Source of the DNA: JAJDXW01 sp965223775
GTDB lineage: Bacteria > Pseudomonadota > Gammaproteobacteria > HK1
DNA length: 64,000 nucleotides
Reading direction: 5' to 3'
Assembly (NCBI GenBank): GCA_965223775.1
Contig: OZ245021.1
Coordinates: 5,270,001 to 5,334,000 of the forward strand
The translations under genes were made by a program, and so were the position numbers. How positions within the stretch are numbered: the stretch's first letter is position 1; the number at the start of each line of letters is the position of its first letter. The notes under the pieces are model-generated. The model worked only from the letters and a program-made list of their open reading frames with translations, had not been told where the DNA came from and did not search any database. Shown piece after piece: positions 1-9,095 of this stretch.

Positions 1-798
1 CTGGTAATCCAGTGGTCGGCACAGGATTACATTGGGAACGCTGCCCAGCATTTCGTATGCATGGTCCCTCACATTTGGATTTGGATGTACCGGATACAAG
101 ATTTCTACATCCGAATTATTTGTTGCGATGGAAACCAGCGCTCGGCAGATATCGTGAAAGGGTTTTCCAAAGCTCTCTCGGCGATGACAGGTTACCAAAA
201 TCAATCGCTTGGCGGGATCTAGACCGATATCGAGCTTGCAATCACGAGCTACGGCCAGGAACAGGGCGTCAATGACCGTGTTGCCCGTGACGAAAATCTC
301 TTCATCTCGAATACCTTCCCTCAACAGATTGTCTCGTGACCCGATAGTGGGGGCAAAGTGCCATCTTGCCAGTCGTCCCGCAATCATCCTGTTTGCCTCT
401 TCCGGGAAAGGACTGTGAACATCCCAGGTGCGAAGCCCCGCCTCCACGTGGCCGAACGGTATACGTTGATAGAAACAAGCAAGGGATGCGCTCATGACTG
501 TAGTGGTATCACCTTGCAACAAAACCACCTCAGGCTTCTCCGACCGAAGTACGTCATCAAGACCAAGAATCAGACGGCTCGTCAAGCTCGCAAGCGACTG
601 GTTCGGACGCATGACATCCAGGTCCAGGTCAGGCTCAATGCTGAAATAGCTAAGCGCTTCGTCAAGCAAACGACGGTGCTGAGCAGTAGCCAGCACTCTT
701 ACCTCCGCCCAATACTCACTTTTCAGCAACTGAATGACGGGGGCCATTTTAATGGCTTCGGGGCGCGTTCCCACGAGGCAAAGTATTCGATTGCTCAT
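1..798 (-). CDS. wecB: UDP-N-acetylglucosamine 2-epimerase, 3' end outside window
   Basis: Interconverts UDP-GlcNAc and UDP-ManNAc in the cytoplasm, supplying ManNAc-type precursors for surface polysaccharide. Translating the minus strand from the ATG at 798 gives 266 uninterrupted codons to the window edge, so the last ~100 residues of a usual ~370-residue protein are missing. Family motifs appear in order: GTRPEAIKMAPVI at the N-terminus, QGDTTTV, HVEAGLRT, FPEEANR and TCHRRES, which carry the Asp, two Glu and His known to be catalytic in WecB. HRRES replaces the commoner HRREN. It lies 26 bp downstream of the multidomain glycosyltransferase gene on the same strand and is probably co-transcribed with it. 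GC content is visibly lower than in most of the window. The family call is firm; the exact pathway is inferred. Confidence 0.93.
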   Translation of the reverse strand, partial: MSNRILCLVGTRPEAIKMAPVIQLLKSEYWAEVRVLATAQHRRLLDEALSYFSIEPDLDLDVMRPNQSLASLTSRLILGLDDVLRSEKPEVVLLQGDTTTVMSASLACFYQRIPFGHVEAGLRTWDVHSPFPEEANRMIAGRLARWHFAPTIGSRDNLLREGIRDEEIFVTGNTVIDALFLAVARDCKLDIGLDPAKRLILVTCHRRESFGKPFHDICRALVSIATNNSDVEILYPVHPNPNVRDHAYEMLGSVPNVILCRPLDYQ

Positions 799-824
799 AA
801 CAATTAAGCAAACTAGAATTTACT

Positions 825-3800
825 CTAGAGTATCCCCATCGGACGTGATTTTCGATATTGATGTCCCTTCCAAGGTCCCCACTTCTTCTCGAATTTCAAT
901 CTATTTTCCTCAAAAAGAGCCTCCTTCTGGGCACTACCCATATCATCAAAACTTGCCGACAAATGATGATGGACGAATCCGTCTTCCGCTACTGCCGTAA
1001 TATAACCCTTGGACTGGATGACTTTGCAGTGGTCGTCATCTTCGAACATGCCGAGTCCATAGTCCAACGGCAAAAAACCGAAAAGTTCGAGATCGCTCCG
1101 TCTGAACATTACTGAGAAATACGCGACTGTGTCGACCGGAAAAAATCGACCTCGAAAACCGAAACTTATCCGCCGCGCTGTCTTTTTCATTTCTTCCATA
1201 CTTCTATAGTCTACAAACATCTTTGCCTCGTTTCCGATGTTGTTGGTCAATGAACCCACCGCGCCTATTTCCGGATTGCGCGAAAGATGCCTTACCATGG
1301 CATGAACAGCTCCAGGGGCCACGTAGGTGTCATTGTTCAATAACATCACATAGTCACCGATTGCGTGAGTCAAGCCGACGTTATTGCCTTTGGCGAATCC
1401 GAGATTCGAGCCGTTCTCTATAACTCGCACGCCGGGATATCTTGACGCGAAAGATATGATCTCGTCCAAACTCGTAGACGATGATCCGTTGTCTACAACC
1501 AGAACTTCCAATTTCGGATAGGTCAACCCACGGTCGAACAATGAATGAATCGAAGCCTTCGAGAGGTCAGGATCGCCATATGAAAGAATTATAACCGACA
1601 CCAATGGAAGATCTTGAAGAACGCGAATAAAATCATCACAGCGGTTTTTCCAGGAATTCTGCAAAGCGTAATTTTTCAGTTTATCGCAAAAATCCTGATC
1701 TTTGCCTATTTCATACGCACTTCCGACCTGGTCGGAAAACTCGCCCGGTGTCGATGCAAAGAACACCAAATCCGACGCTCTGCTCAGTTCAGGGAGGCGT
1801 GTGGCTACGGTTGGTTTACCCATAGCTGAATATTCGTAAAATTTCACCGGATCACAGGATTCGATAATGGGAGTTATTTTAAACGGGATGATGAGAACAT
1901 CCATCTCCGCCAGAAAAGAAGGGACTTCCAGGTAACCAACCTCCCCATACATGAAAATGTTCTCTATATTCCCTAAGAGCCGATTCACCTCCTGATCACT
2001 CACGGCTCCGCAAAGATGAAATTGAAAATTCGGTTCATTCAACGCGACATTTCTTACCAATTCGGCATCAAACCACTCGGCAATAGCGCCAACGTACCCT
2101 ACCTTAACCATTTCGAGTTCCGAGACTCCTGCATTCGGGCGCCCTATTTCAAGAGCAGGAAGGTTCTGTCTGAATACAATAGAGTCAGTCATGTTCTTGG
2201 AATAAAAGTGCTTGATACCGGTTCCATTTCGAATGAGTTTTGGAAGCTTGGCATCTTTGTGCTTTTCAAAGAGGGTTTTCGAACTAACGATCAGCGCGTC
2301 ACAATTTGCGATCATCTCTTTTTCCAGATCCAGCACGAAACGGTCCGTATTCGAGAAGCCCGAAATATCATCCATGCAATCGTGAATCAGTTGAAATTCC
2401 GGTGATATTGATCTCACCAGTTGCCACCAAAATGGATGTTGAATAATCACCTGTTTGAACGACGTTGCTTCTACCGAATCGCAGAAATAATTGAAGGCTT
2501 CGAACCACGCTATCTTTTGTTCCTCGGTCGCCTGCCCGGTATAAGGCTGAATATAGCCGATGTCCTTTCCCGGCAATCTGATTCGGTACAAATTGTTGTC
2601 TATTTTGGCTATTTTCAATCCATTTGGTTCAAGCATCATCTCGATATAGAAAACCCGCCTTCCCGATCGCGCGAGCTCTATTGCCAGGTGCTGCGACCTC
2701 TGAAATCTGAAATCCCAGTCTATAATCGACAAAACAAAAATATCAGGTTCCGATTCAGCGTCCGGCGGAGCAAATTCTTCCCTTTGATCTTTGATCGACA
2801 GTATATTTTGCGCGGATTGCCCATGACGCTCAAAGACAAGGCGCAGCCTCTGTCTGATACCAGCTACACCACCTTGACGAAAGACGATATGGATTTTTTG
2901 CAGAATCTCCTTGGTGGCTCCAGGTGTCCGAAGGATGAAAAAAACGAACTTTATGCGACGAATTATTCGTTTTACGGGGAGCCCCACATATCTAATCGGT
3001 GCAGTAAGTCGCCAAGACGTGCTTGCTCTAATTTCGAATAATTCCGTGTCGAGCCAGGTGATCCGACCCTCTCGCTCGGTCAACACCTCCCGGGCCGACC
3101 CAAGCTCCGCCGACAGCCCCCCGATCCGACCCTCTCGCTCGGCCAACGCCTCCCGGGCCGACCCAAGCTCCGCCGACAGCCCCCCGATCCGACCCTCTCG
3201 CTCGGCCAACGCCTCCCGGGCCGACCCAAGCTCCGCCGACAGCCCCCCGATCCGACCCTCTCGCTCGGCCAACGCCTCCCGGGCCGACCCAAGCTCCGCC
3301 GACAGCTCCCCGATCCGACCCTCTCGCTCGGCCAACACCTCCCGGGCCGACCCAAGCTCCGCCGACAGCTCCCCGATCCGACCCTCTCGCTCGGCCAACA
3401 CCTCCCGGGCCGACCCAAGCTCCGCCGACAGCTCCCCGATCCGACCCTCTCGCTCGGCCAACGCCTCCCGGGCCGACCCAAGCTCCGCCGACAGCTCCCC
3501 GATCCGACCCTCTCGCTCGGTCAACGCCTCCCGGGCCGACCCAAGCTCCGCCGACAGCTCCCCGATCCGACCCTCTCGCTCGGCCAACACCTCCCGGGCC
3601 GACCCAAGCTCCGCCGACAGCTCCCCGATCCGACCCTCTCGCTCGGCCAACACCTCCCGGGCCGACCCAAGCTCCGCCGACAGCTCCCCGATCCGACCCT
3701 CTCGCTCGGCCAACGCCTCCCGGGCCGACCCAAGCTCCGCCGACAGCTCCCCGATCCGACCCTCTCGCTCGGTCAACGCCTCCCGGGCCGACCCAAGCTC

Positions 3801-4748
3801 CGCCGACAGCTCCCCGATCCGACCCTCTCGCTCGGCCAACACCTCCCGGGCCGACCCAAGCTCCCGTCTCGCCTTCAACCCAACCGCAACCGCTCGACCG
3901 AAGACCGGCGTCGCGTCGTCGAAGGCTGCCCTGATTCGGTCCAGAGCAGACGTATCTCTCTTTTGCGCCTTTCCACACGCCCATCGATCAAGGATCTTGA
4001 AGCTTGACCGGAGCCAATGTGACAGTCTTGGATTCGCGAGAAAGGCGGCATCCTCGGTTCGATGGTGGCGTAGCGTGGGCGAGAGGAACTCGTCGACCAC
4101 CATGTCCGTATTGATTGATCGCTTTGGCCAGACAACACCGAGAGCGCCGCTTAGCTCGTCCACAACGGCATGAGGCTCGGAGAGAAGACGTTCGTAACGC
4201 AGATAGGCACGCTTCATATCGCGTGAGGCGGCCTCGGCATCCAGAAGGTTCCGCAACCACATGAGGAGCCCGATGGATGGGTCGATTCCATCGCGCACCT
4301 CCAAGGACGCGGCTACATCAAGAGGGTTACGGATTGGTGAAACAATGACTGGTTCGGCACCAAAGCTTCTCGCCGCATCGATCCAAAACGGCAGCAGGCG
4401 GCATATCCGAGGATCTTTCAAAACGAAAAGCCGATTGTCGCCAAATTCACCCTCAAGTATCCTTTTAGCGCGTTCGTGAAATGCGGCGGCAACCGGAGAA
4501 GCATACCAGCACGAATCAAATGCCTCCCAGCCATTCCAGGCAGATCCGGCAGACGCCAGGATCTGATCGTTCAAATCTCTGATCGCTGGATTCTCCCAAA
4601 ATCCGCGCACGTTGTCGGAAGCGACTCCGCTCAAGGTCTTCGGCAAAGCGCAGCCGAGGAGGCTCAGGACACGGGTAACCGCGGAAGTGCCGCTGCGGTG
4701 CATGCCGGCCACCAGAATCGCGGTCTTGGTGATCTTATCGTCCGACAT
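825..4748 (-). CDS. multidomain sulfotransferase / coiled-coil / GT4 / GT2 protein
   Basis: A 1307-residue protein. Residues 1-260 are a sulfotransferase domain with the PAPS-binding loop GMHRSGTS at 15-22 and a second phosphate-binding stretch ending SPIRNPLDVAASL. Residues ~290-565 are a long charged coiled coil made of thirteen 21-residue repeats (ELGSAREALAEREGRI...). Residues ~675-1010 resemble a GT4-type glycosyltransferase (starts DIFVLSIIDWDFRFQRSQH), and ~1045-1300 are a GT2 domain with VVDNGSSS, LLNNDTYV and EDDDHC. Such a protein could assemble and sulfate a glycan, with the coiled coil as spacer or oligomeriser. The ATG at 4748 is chosen because an extension to 4952 would overlap the ABC ATPase gene and reads as nonsense. 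The GT half (825-3030) is clearly more AT-rich than the 5' half, suggesting a chimeric origin. Acceptor and donor sugars are unknown. Confidence 0.85.
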   Translation of the reverse strand: MSDDKITKTAILVAGMHRSGTSAVTRVLSLLGCALPKTLSGVASDNVRGFWENPAIRDLNDQILASAGSAWNGWEAFDSCWYASPVAAAFHERAKRILEGEFGDNRLFVLKDPRICRLLPFWIDAARSFGAEPVIVSPIRNPLDVAASLEVRDGIDPSIGLLMWLRNLLDAEAASRDMKRAYLRYERLLSEPHAVVDELSGALGVVWPKRSINTDMVVDEFLSPTLRHHRTEDAAFLANPRLSHWLRSSFKILDRWACGKAQKRDTSALDRIRAAFDDATPVFGRAVAVGLKARRELGSAREVLAEREGRIGELSAELGSAREALTEREGRIGELSAELGSAREALAEREGRIGELSAELGSAREVLAEREGRIGELSAELGSAREVLAEREGRIGELSAELGSAREALTEREGRIGELSAELGSAREALAEREGRIGELSAELGSAREVLAEREGRIGELSAELGSAREVLAEREGRIGELSAELGSAREALAEREGRIGGLSAELGSAREALAEREGRIGGLSAELGSAREALAEREGRIGGLSAELGSAREVLTEREGRITWLDTELFEIRASTSWRLTAPIRYVGLPVKRIIRRIKFVFFILRTPGATKEILQKIHIVFRQGGVAGIRQRLRLVFERHGQSAQNILSIKDQREEFAPPDAESEPDIFVLSIIDWDFRFQRSQHLAIELARSGRRVFYIEMMLEPNGLKIAKIDNNLYRIRLPGKDIGYIQPYTGQATEEQKIAWFEAFNYFCDSVEATSFKQVIIQHPFWWQLVRSISPEFQLIHDCMDDISGFSNTDRFVLDLEKEMIANCDALIVSSKTLFEKHKDAKLPKLIRNGTGIKHFYSKNMTDSIVFRQNLPALEIGRPNAGVSELEMVKVGYVGAIAEWFDAELVRNVALNEPNFQFHLCGAVSDQEVNRLLGNIENIFMYGEVGYLEVPSFLAEMDVLIIPFKITPIIESCDPVKFYEYSAMGKPTVATRLPELSRASDLVFFASTPGEFSDQVGSAYEIGKDQDFCDKLKNYALQNSWKNRCDDFIRVLQDLPLVSVIILSYGDPDLSKASIHSLFDRGLTYPKLEVLVVDNGSSSTSLDEIISFASRYPGVRVIENGSNLGFAKGNNVGLTHAIGDYVMLLNNDTYVAPGAVHAMVRHLSRNPEIGAVGSLTNNIGNEAKMFVDYRSMEEMKKTARRISFGFRGRFFPVDTVAYFSVMFRRSDLELFGFLPLDYGLGMFEDDDHCKVIQSKGYITAVAEDGFVHHHLSASFDDMGSAQKEALFEENRLKFEKKWGPWKGHQYRKSRPMGIL
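3061..3867 (-). repeat. 63-bp in-frame tandem repeat array, ~12.8 units
   Basis: Near-identical 63-bp units begin every 63 bp from 3061 to 3817; the last is truncated at ~3867. Each unit encodes 21 residues of coiled coil. Units differ at only a few positions (Val/Ala and Ala/Thr after the Arg-Glu pair, Glu/Gly before Leu-Ser-Ala). Read from the protein N-terminus, units 1-4 and 5-8 carry the same order of variants (VLA, ALT, ALA, VLA), so a 252-bp block appears to have been duplicated. Units 10-12 are an identical Gly-type triplet. Because 63 is a multiple of three, all frames stay open, which creates long spurious reading frames on both strands. Confidence 0.97.
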
Positions 4749-4752
4749 AGTA

Positions 4753-5502
4753 TTACGACCGGTATCCCTGCAGCATTTCGCCAATCGGTCCGCTAGACTT
4801 GACTTTCCCGGCTTCGAGCACAATCCCCGTGGTACAGATACGCTCCAGCAGGACGGGATTCTGCGAGGCGAGCACCAGGATGCCGGCCCGCTCCACGAAC
4901 TCTTCGAGGCGGCGCCTTGCCTTCTCGACGAAGGCCCGGTCGCCAATGCCAAGCCATTCGTCCATCAGCAGGATCTCGGGCTCGAAGCAGGTGCACACCG
5001 CAAAGGCGAGGCGCAGCCGCATGCCGGCCGAGTAGGTGTGCACCGGCATCGCCAGGTAGTCGCCGAGCTCGGTAAACGCCGCGATTTCCTCCATGCGTTC
5101 TCGCACCTGCTCGGGCATGAGTCCGAGAAACAGCCCCCGGATCATGATGTTCTCGTAGCCGGTTGCTTCGGCATCGATGCCGAGCGATACGTTCAGGAGC
5201 GAAGCCGACCGGCCGCGTCTGTGTACGTGACCGCGCGTGGGCTCGTAGGCGCCCGCGAGCACCCGCAGCAGCGTCGTCTTGCCCGCTCCGTTGGCGCCGA
5301 CAAGACCGAGTCGGTCGCCGTGCTCCAGCGCGAGACTCACATCCTCGAGCGCACGCACGCAAAGGCGATTGCCGGCACTGCGCGCGATGCGTCCGCCCGT
5401 GCCGTGATGCAGCAACCGGTTCTTCAGCGAACGTGCACTGGCGTTGTAGACCGGGAAGTCGACCGTAACCGACTCGAGCCGGAGACTGACCGTCGCGTTC
5501 AT
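4753..5502 (-). CDS. wzt: polysaccharide ABC transporter ATPase (Wzt-like)
   Basis: Cytoplasmic ATPase that powers export of a completed polysaccharide through the Wzm-type permease. The 249 residues contain Walker A GANGAGKTT, an ABC signature of Wzt type (YSAGMRLRLAF) and Walker B ILLMDEWL. There is no C-terminal glycan-binding domain, so this is the short, capsule/teichoate-like form. The usual switch-loop Ser-His is Ser-Gln here (LASQNP), an unusual loss of the H-loop histidine. The ATG at 5502 overlaps the permease stop as ATGA, showing translational coupling. The sulfotransferase-GT gene begins 4 bp after its stop, so all are likely one transcript. The family is certain; the exported polymer is inferred from context. 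Confidence 0.92.
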   Translation of the reverse strand: MNATVSLRLESVTVDFPVYNASARSLKNRLLHHGTGGRIARSAGNRLCVRALEDVSLALEHGDRLGLVGANGAGKTTLLRVLAGAYEPTRGHVHRRGRSASLLNVSLGIDAEATGYENIMIRGLFLGLMPEQVRERMEEIAAFTELGDYLAMPVHTYSAGMRLRLAFAVCTCFEPEILLMDEWLGIGDRAFVEKARRRLEEFVERAGILVLASQNPVLLERICTTGIVLEAGKVKSSGPIGEMLQGYRS

Positions 5503-6392
5503 ACCCAGTAGGCGATCCGCCGGCGGTAGCGACGGAAGAACTCGAACGTCAGGAGCCATCCCGCGAGCGTGATGCCCAGCACCGCGATCCACGAGACCAG
5601 CCCCGGAACCTGCCCCAGCAGAGGGGCCCGCACCACCTCCACCAGATGGAAGAACGGGTTGAAGTCGAGCACCATGGCCCGCCCTGGCATGAGCTCGGGC
5701 ATCCAGATGATCGGGGTCACGAAGAAGAGGATCCGCACGACGCTCGCCACGATCGGCGGCACGTCGCGGAAGCGGGCCGAGAGGATTCCGAGAAGCAGGC
5801 CCGCCCAGATCCCGTTCAGGCAGAGAAGCACGAGACCGGGGAAGGCGAGCAGTCCTGCCCAACCCGGCCAAACCGTGAAGATGGCAGCCACGATGACGAA
5901 GACCACCGCGTTGTGGCAGAGGATGAGGAGGTTGCGCCAGAGCAGGCGATACACGTGGACCGACAAGGGCAGGCCCACTTGCTTGATGATGCCCTCCGCA
6001 CTGATGAACGCATTGCAACCGTCGGTGATCACACCGGAGATCAGGGTCCATACGATGAAGCCGAGCGCGAGGAATGGCGCGTAGTGCTCGATCTCGACCC
6101 TCAGCAACACCCCGTAGAGCGTGCCCAGCGCCCCCACGAACACACCCATGCTGATGGTGAGCCAGAAAGGACCCAGGACGGAGCGCCGATAGCGCCGGCG
6201 GATGTCCTGCCAGCCGAGCAGACCCCACAGGTAGCGCGCACGCGCGCCCTGGATGATATCGAGGAGGGCTAGACCGGCCTGCGACGGGGCAGGCCCCGGC
6301 GCGGATTCCGAGACATCACCGAAGGCTTCCGCTGAACCGTCCCCATCAGCCGCCGCCGGGTGAGCGTCCGCATCCAATCGCAACGTCTGCAA
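5499..6392 (-). CDS. wzm: polysaccharide ABC transporter permease (Wzm-like)
   Basis: Inner-membrane channel subunit of an ABC-2 type polysaccharide exporter. The 297-residue protein has a ~45-residue hydrophilic N-terminus, then the family signature region (WGLLGWQDIRRRYRRS followed by LGPFWLTIS) and about six hydrophobic segments, ending FRRYRRRIAYWV, the characteristic basic/aromatic C-terminus of Wzm proteins. It is first in the glycan operon and overlaps wzt by 4 bp. The start at 6392 is the first ATG; later starts would cut into the variable N-terminus only. It pairs with a Wzt lacking a glycan-binding domain, which suggests export without terminal-modification recognition. Confidence 0.92.
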   Translation of the reverse strand: MQTLRLDADAHPAAADGDGSAEAFGDVSESAPGPAPSQAGLALLDIIQGARARYLWGLLGWQDIRRRYRRSVLGPFWLTISMGVFVGALGTLYGVLLRVEIEHYAPFLALGFIVWTLISGVITDGCNAFISAEGIIKQVGLPLSVHVYRLLWRNLLILCHNAVVFVIVAAIFTVWPGWAGLLAFPGLVLLCLNGIWAGLLLGILSARFRDVPPIVASVVRILFFVTPIIWMPELMPGRAMVLDFNPFFHLVEVVRAPLLGQVPGLVSWIAVLGITLAGWLLTFEFFRRYRRRIAYWV

Positions 6393-6812
6393 TGACGCCC
6401 CCTCTCTCTACCTCAGCGGGGTCGTGGCCTCGGAACACCCCGAACGACCCGGCCTGCCGGCTGCCGATGCCTGCTTCGCGGCGCATTGTAGCGGAACCAC
6501 CTGCCCCTCCCAAGGTCTGGTCTTGTTCAGCGAGACATGAGTATCCATGCTGTCGAGGGGAGGTTCTCAGCCGGTCGGGCCGACGGGTCCGGGCGTCCAC
6601 AGGTGGTCCTGCTCGAGTAGCGCGTCGGCCCACACCTTTCTGGTTGCAACGATTCCATATATGGACTATATAAGGCAGCCGCCCCCGCGCGAGTATCCAC
6701 GTTTCTTACACAGCAAACCTCTGTGCAGAGGTACCAGATCCTTGGCGGAGATCACGGCGCGGCGTGCGGGGGCTTGGCGTCGTCGGGTTCGTTGAGGCGT
6801 CTGCCAACAGGC
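6393..6812. other. intergenic region upstream of the wzm operon
   Basis: About 420 bp without a convincing gene. Around 6650-6680 there is an AT-rich island containing the 10-bp palindrome CCATATATGG (6655-6664) next to TATATAAGG, the most promoter-like stretch here, and it could serve the minus-strand wzm operon. Open frames across the region have no recognisable protein content. Confidence 0.4.
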
Positions 6813-9056
6813 TCAGCGCGACAGGTTGGTGAGGTGCCCCGTCGGGCTCTGCATCAGGCTCATGACCTGGATCGGGCGGTCGGCAGAGACGGACAATCGC
6901 CACTTGCCCGTTCCGTCTCCGAAGCGACCATCGAAGGCGGTGTCCCCTTGCTCGAGCTGCACCGCGGTCAGCATGCGCGCCGCTCCGGCGGCAAGGGTGA
7001 GGCGCACGTCGCCCTCCGGCGCCGGCTCGCCACCGTCATCCGTGCCGTCGATCGCGATCGCGGCAGCGTGGTCGCCGGGGTTGATGAGGCGCAGCCAGCT
7101 TTCCTGGTTGCCATTGCTGCCGGGATTGAAGATGGGCACGTAGTAGCGCACCGCGGCCCCTTCCAATTCCGTGCCCTCTTGCGCCCCGTCGTCCGCTTCC
7201 ACTTCCGCCGCCATCTCGTGGATGCTGGTCAGGAAACCGTCCGCGGTTCGAATGTATGCCCTGGTCTCGATCTCCAGCTCGGTGGTCAGCTCCAGCCGCC
7301 AGTGGCCGCTGCCATCCCCCACGCCTCCGGACAGCCCCTTGGACAAGTTCCCGTCTTCCAGGTCTCCGGAGTTGAAGTGCTTCGCCTCCTTCGCGTCCAG
7401 CGACAGGGTGACGGGACCGAAACGCTCGCCGTCATCGTCGATGGCGTGGATGCTCACCGTTCCAGCGCGATGGGAGTTATTGACGATCCGGACGAATCCC
7501 TCCTGGCCCAGGTTGGAGGCCGGCGTGACGAACGGGATGGCATGAGAGAAGATCGGATCGAGCCAGCGCTTCATCTGCGGGAAGAAGTCCCGGAGGGAAC
7601 CGTAAACGTCGAGACCCTGTTCGCATACATCGGTGCCGGCGGCCAGAGCCCCGATCAGCAGCAGGTCGTCAAACAGGCCCGACCCGCTGCTGCCCCCCTC
7701 GGTTGCCCCGCTGTTCCATCTCACGACGATGGCGTTGACCACGGTGCCCAAATTGGTGACCGGAACGTCCTGTTGACCCAACGTTATTCCGGCAGCGTAC
7801 TTCATGACCTGTCCGTCCGGATGATGGAGCCCGTATACCGCGGCCGGATGGTCGATGGGCTCCGCGCTCCAGCCGGAAAACGACACTCCGCCCGGCAGGC
7901 TGCCCTCCAGGCGAAGCAGCGTTGAATCCTGATCGAGGCTGGTTGCCAGCAGATGGGCGCCGCCGTGGGTAACGCTGTACCGATCGTCGATCTCCACCCG
8001 CCCGCAGGTCTCCCGCTGATAGAACCACCACGCTTCCACGGTACGCGCAACCTCTTGTGTCGGCACGCAGTGGTGCGCGGTCAGGAAATAAGGAATGAAG
8101 GTGCTTTCCGCCTTGTCGTTCAACAACGTACCGGTGCAGAGAAACGTGCGCTCGTCGTCTTCGAAGACGATGGATGCCACCGCGTTTGCCTGAGTCCTCG
8201 GAAAACGCGCCGCGGGGCACTGGACGTCAATGTGAGTAAAACAGTCGAGCCGGCGCGGCTCGTACCAGGATGACCCCATCGGAGCATGGATGTGAGAGAG
8301 CTTCTCGATACCGAATGAGAAGGCGGACCGTGCTTCCACCGAAGGCAGCGTGATCTCCACCCCGACTGTGTCACCCTCGACCACGGGCGACCACAGGATC
8401 TCGGGGTTGCTTCCTCCTTTCAAATTGAGAGAAAGGGCGGGCAACGCTTCCCGGGAAGGCGGTGCGCCCTGCGTTCCGGTGGCGCCGCCCTTCACAACGG
8501 GCGGCGGCGGGATTGCGGGACGCTCGTCCTTCAAGCGGAGATCATCCCAACCAATAACGGGAAAGCCCGGATCGTCGTGCCCTTGATCCGTCTGCCCGTC
8601 GAAGAAGCGGATCTCGCCTCCCTCGGGCAGCTCGGCGCGAATGCCCATCCTCATTGCCGACGCTTCGGGAGAGGTCACCGACAGGGCGGCGACGATGGAT
8701 CCGTCACCCATATCCACCCAGTCGAGCCGCGGCGACAGGTCTCCCTGGAACTTGTCCGGCATGGCGCGATGAAACCCGATCTGAAGCGGTCGGCTCCTGT
8801 TCGTTCCCGCCGCCGACCGCTTGGTGGCCGTATCCGCGGGAGGCAGGACGATCCGCAAAGCGATCGGGGTGACCGAGTAATCGAGCCTCAACTTGCGCTC
8901 CGCGGCCGGAACCACCTCCGGCACCGACGGATTCACCGCGCCGCCCACCTGTTGAGCTCCCGCGACGACATGGTACCCAACGAGGGCAATGAAGGCGAAG
9001 GCAAGTGCGGTCTTGGTGCAATACGGATCGGGGGGGGATGGATGACCGCTTCTCAT
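6813..9056 (-). CDS. secreted lysyl-endopeptidase-like serine protease with C-terminal module
   Basis: A 747-residue exported protease. The N-terminus has a signal peptide (hydrophobic TALAFAFIALVGYHVVAGA). The catalytic domain resembles Achromobacter protease I/lysyl endopeptidase: His in YFLTAHHCV, Asp in LDQDSTLLRL and Ser in GGSSGSGLF, with CTGTLL near the start of the fold. The last ~240 residues (from IPFVTPASNLGQEGFVRI to GHLTNLSR) are a module also found in the neighbouring metalloproteases and the spondin protein at 45765. The ATG at 9056 follows GGAG with 8-nt spacing; the open frame continues upstream into an unrelated flavoprotein remnant, so the longer start is rejected. The passenger was probably exported by the type II system encoded at 33759-45508, but this is inference. 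Confidence 0.85.
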   Translation of the reverse strand: MRSGHPSPPDPYCTKTALAFAFIALVGYHVVAGAQQVGGAVNPSVPEVVPAAERKLRLDYSVTPIALRIVLPPADTATKRSAAGTNRSRPLQIGFHRAMPDKFQGDLSPRLDWVDMGDGSIVAALSVTSPEASAMRMGIRAELPEGGEIRFFDGQTDQGHDDPGFPVIGWDDLRLKDERPAIPPPPVVKGGATGTQGAPPSREALPALSLNLKGGSNPEILWSPVVEGDTVGVEITLPSVEARSAFSFGIEKLSHIHAPMGSSWYEPRRLDCFTHIDVQCPAARFPRTQANAVASIVFEDDERTFLCTGTLLNDKAESTFIPYFLTAHHCVPTQEVARTVEAWWFYQRETCGRVEIDDRYSVTHGGAHLLATSLDQDSTLLRLEGSLPGGVSFSGWSAEPIDHPAAVYGLHHPDGQVMKYAAGITLGQQDVPVTNLGTVVNAIVVRWNSGATEGGSSGSGLFDDLLLIGALAAGTDVCEQGLDVYGSLRDFFPQMKRWLDPIFSHAIPFVTPASNLGQEGFVRIVNNSHRAGTVSIHAIDDDGERFGPVTLSLDAKEAKHFNSGDLEDGNLSKGLSGGVGDGSGHWRLELTTELEIETRAYIRTADGFLTSIHEMAAEVEADDGAQEGTELEGAAVRYYVPIFNPGSNGNQESWLRLINPGDHAAAIAIDGTDDGGEPAPEGDVRLTLAAGAARMLTAVQLEQGDTAFDGRFGDGTGKWRLSVSADRPIQVMSLMQSPTGHLTNLSR

Positions 9057-9095
9057 CTCATTGTCTCCATGGCGTTCACTGCATGCCCGATACAC

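Noticed and set aside
3061..3867. CRISPR array
   Set aside because: The repeats are contiguous with no unique spacers and are coding. No cas genes are present.
2911..4173. Long plus-strand open frame of 420 codons over the repeat array, and several minus-strand alternatives
   Set aside because: The 63-bp unit length keeps all frames open. The peptides are pure repeat read-outs with no start signal, while the minus-strand frame has recognisable enzyme domains on both sides.
4749..4952. 68-codon N-terminal extension of the giant sulfotransferase-GT protein
   Set aside because: It lies over the wzt gene in another frame, is not protein-like, and the P-loop domain starts properly at the ATG at 4748.
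6706..6903. Small minus-strand frame at the end of the serine protease gene
   Set aside because: Overlaps the protease C-terminus in another frame, with no ribosome site or conserved content.
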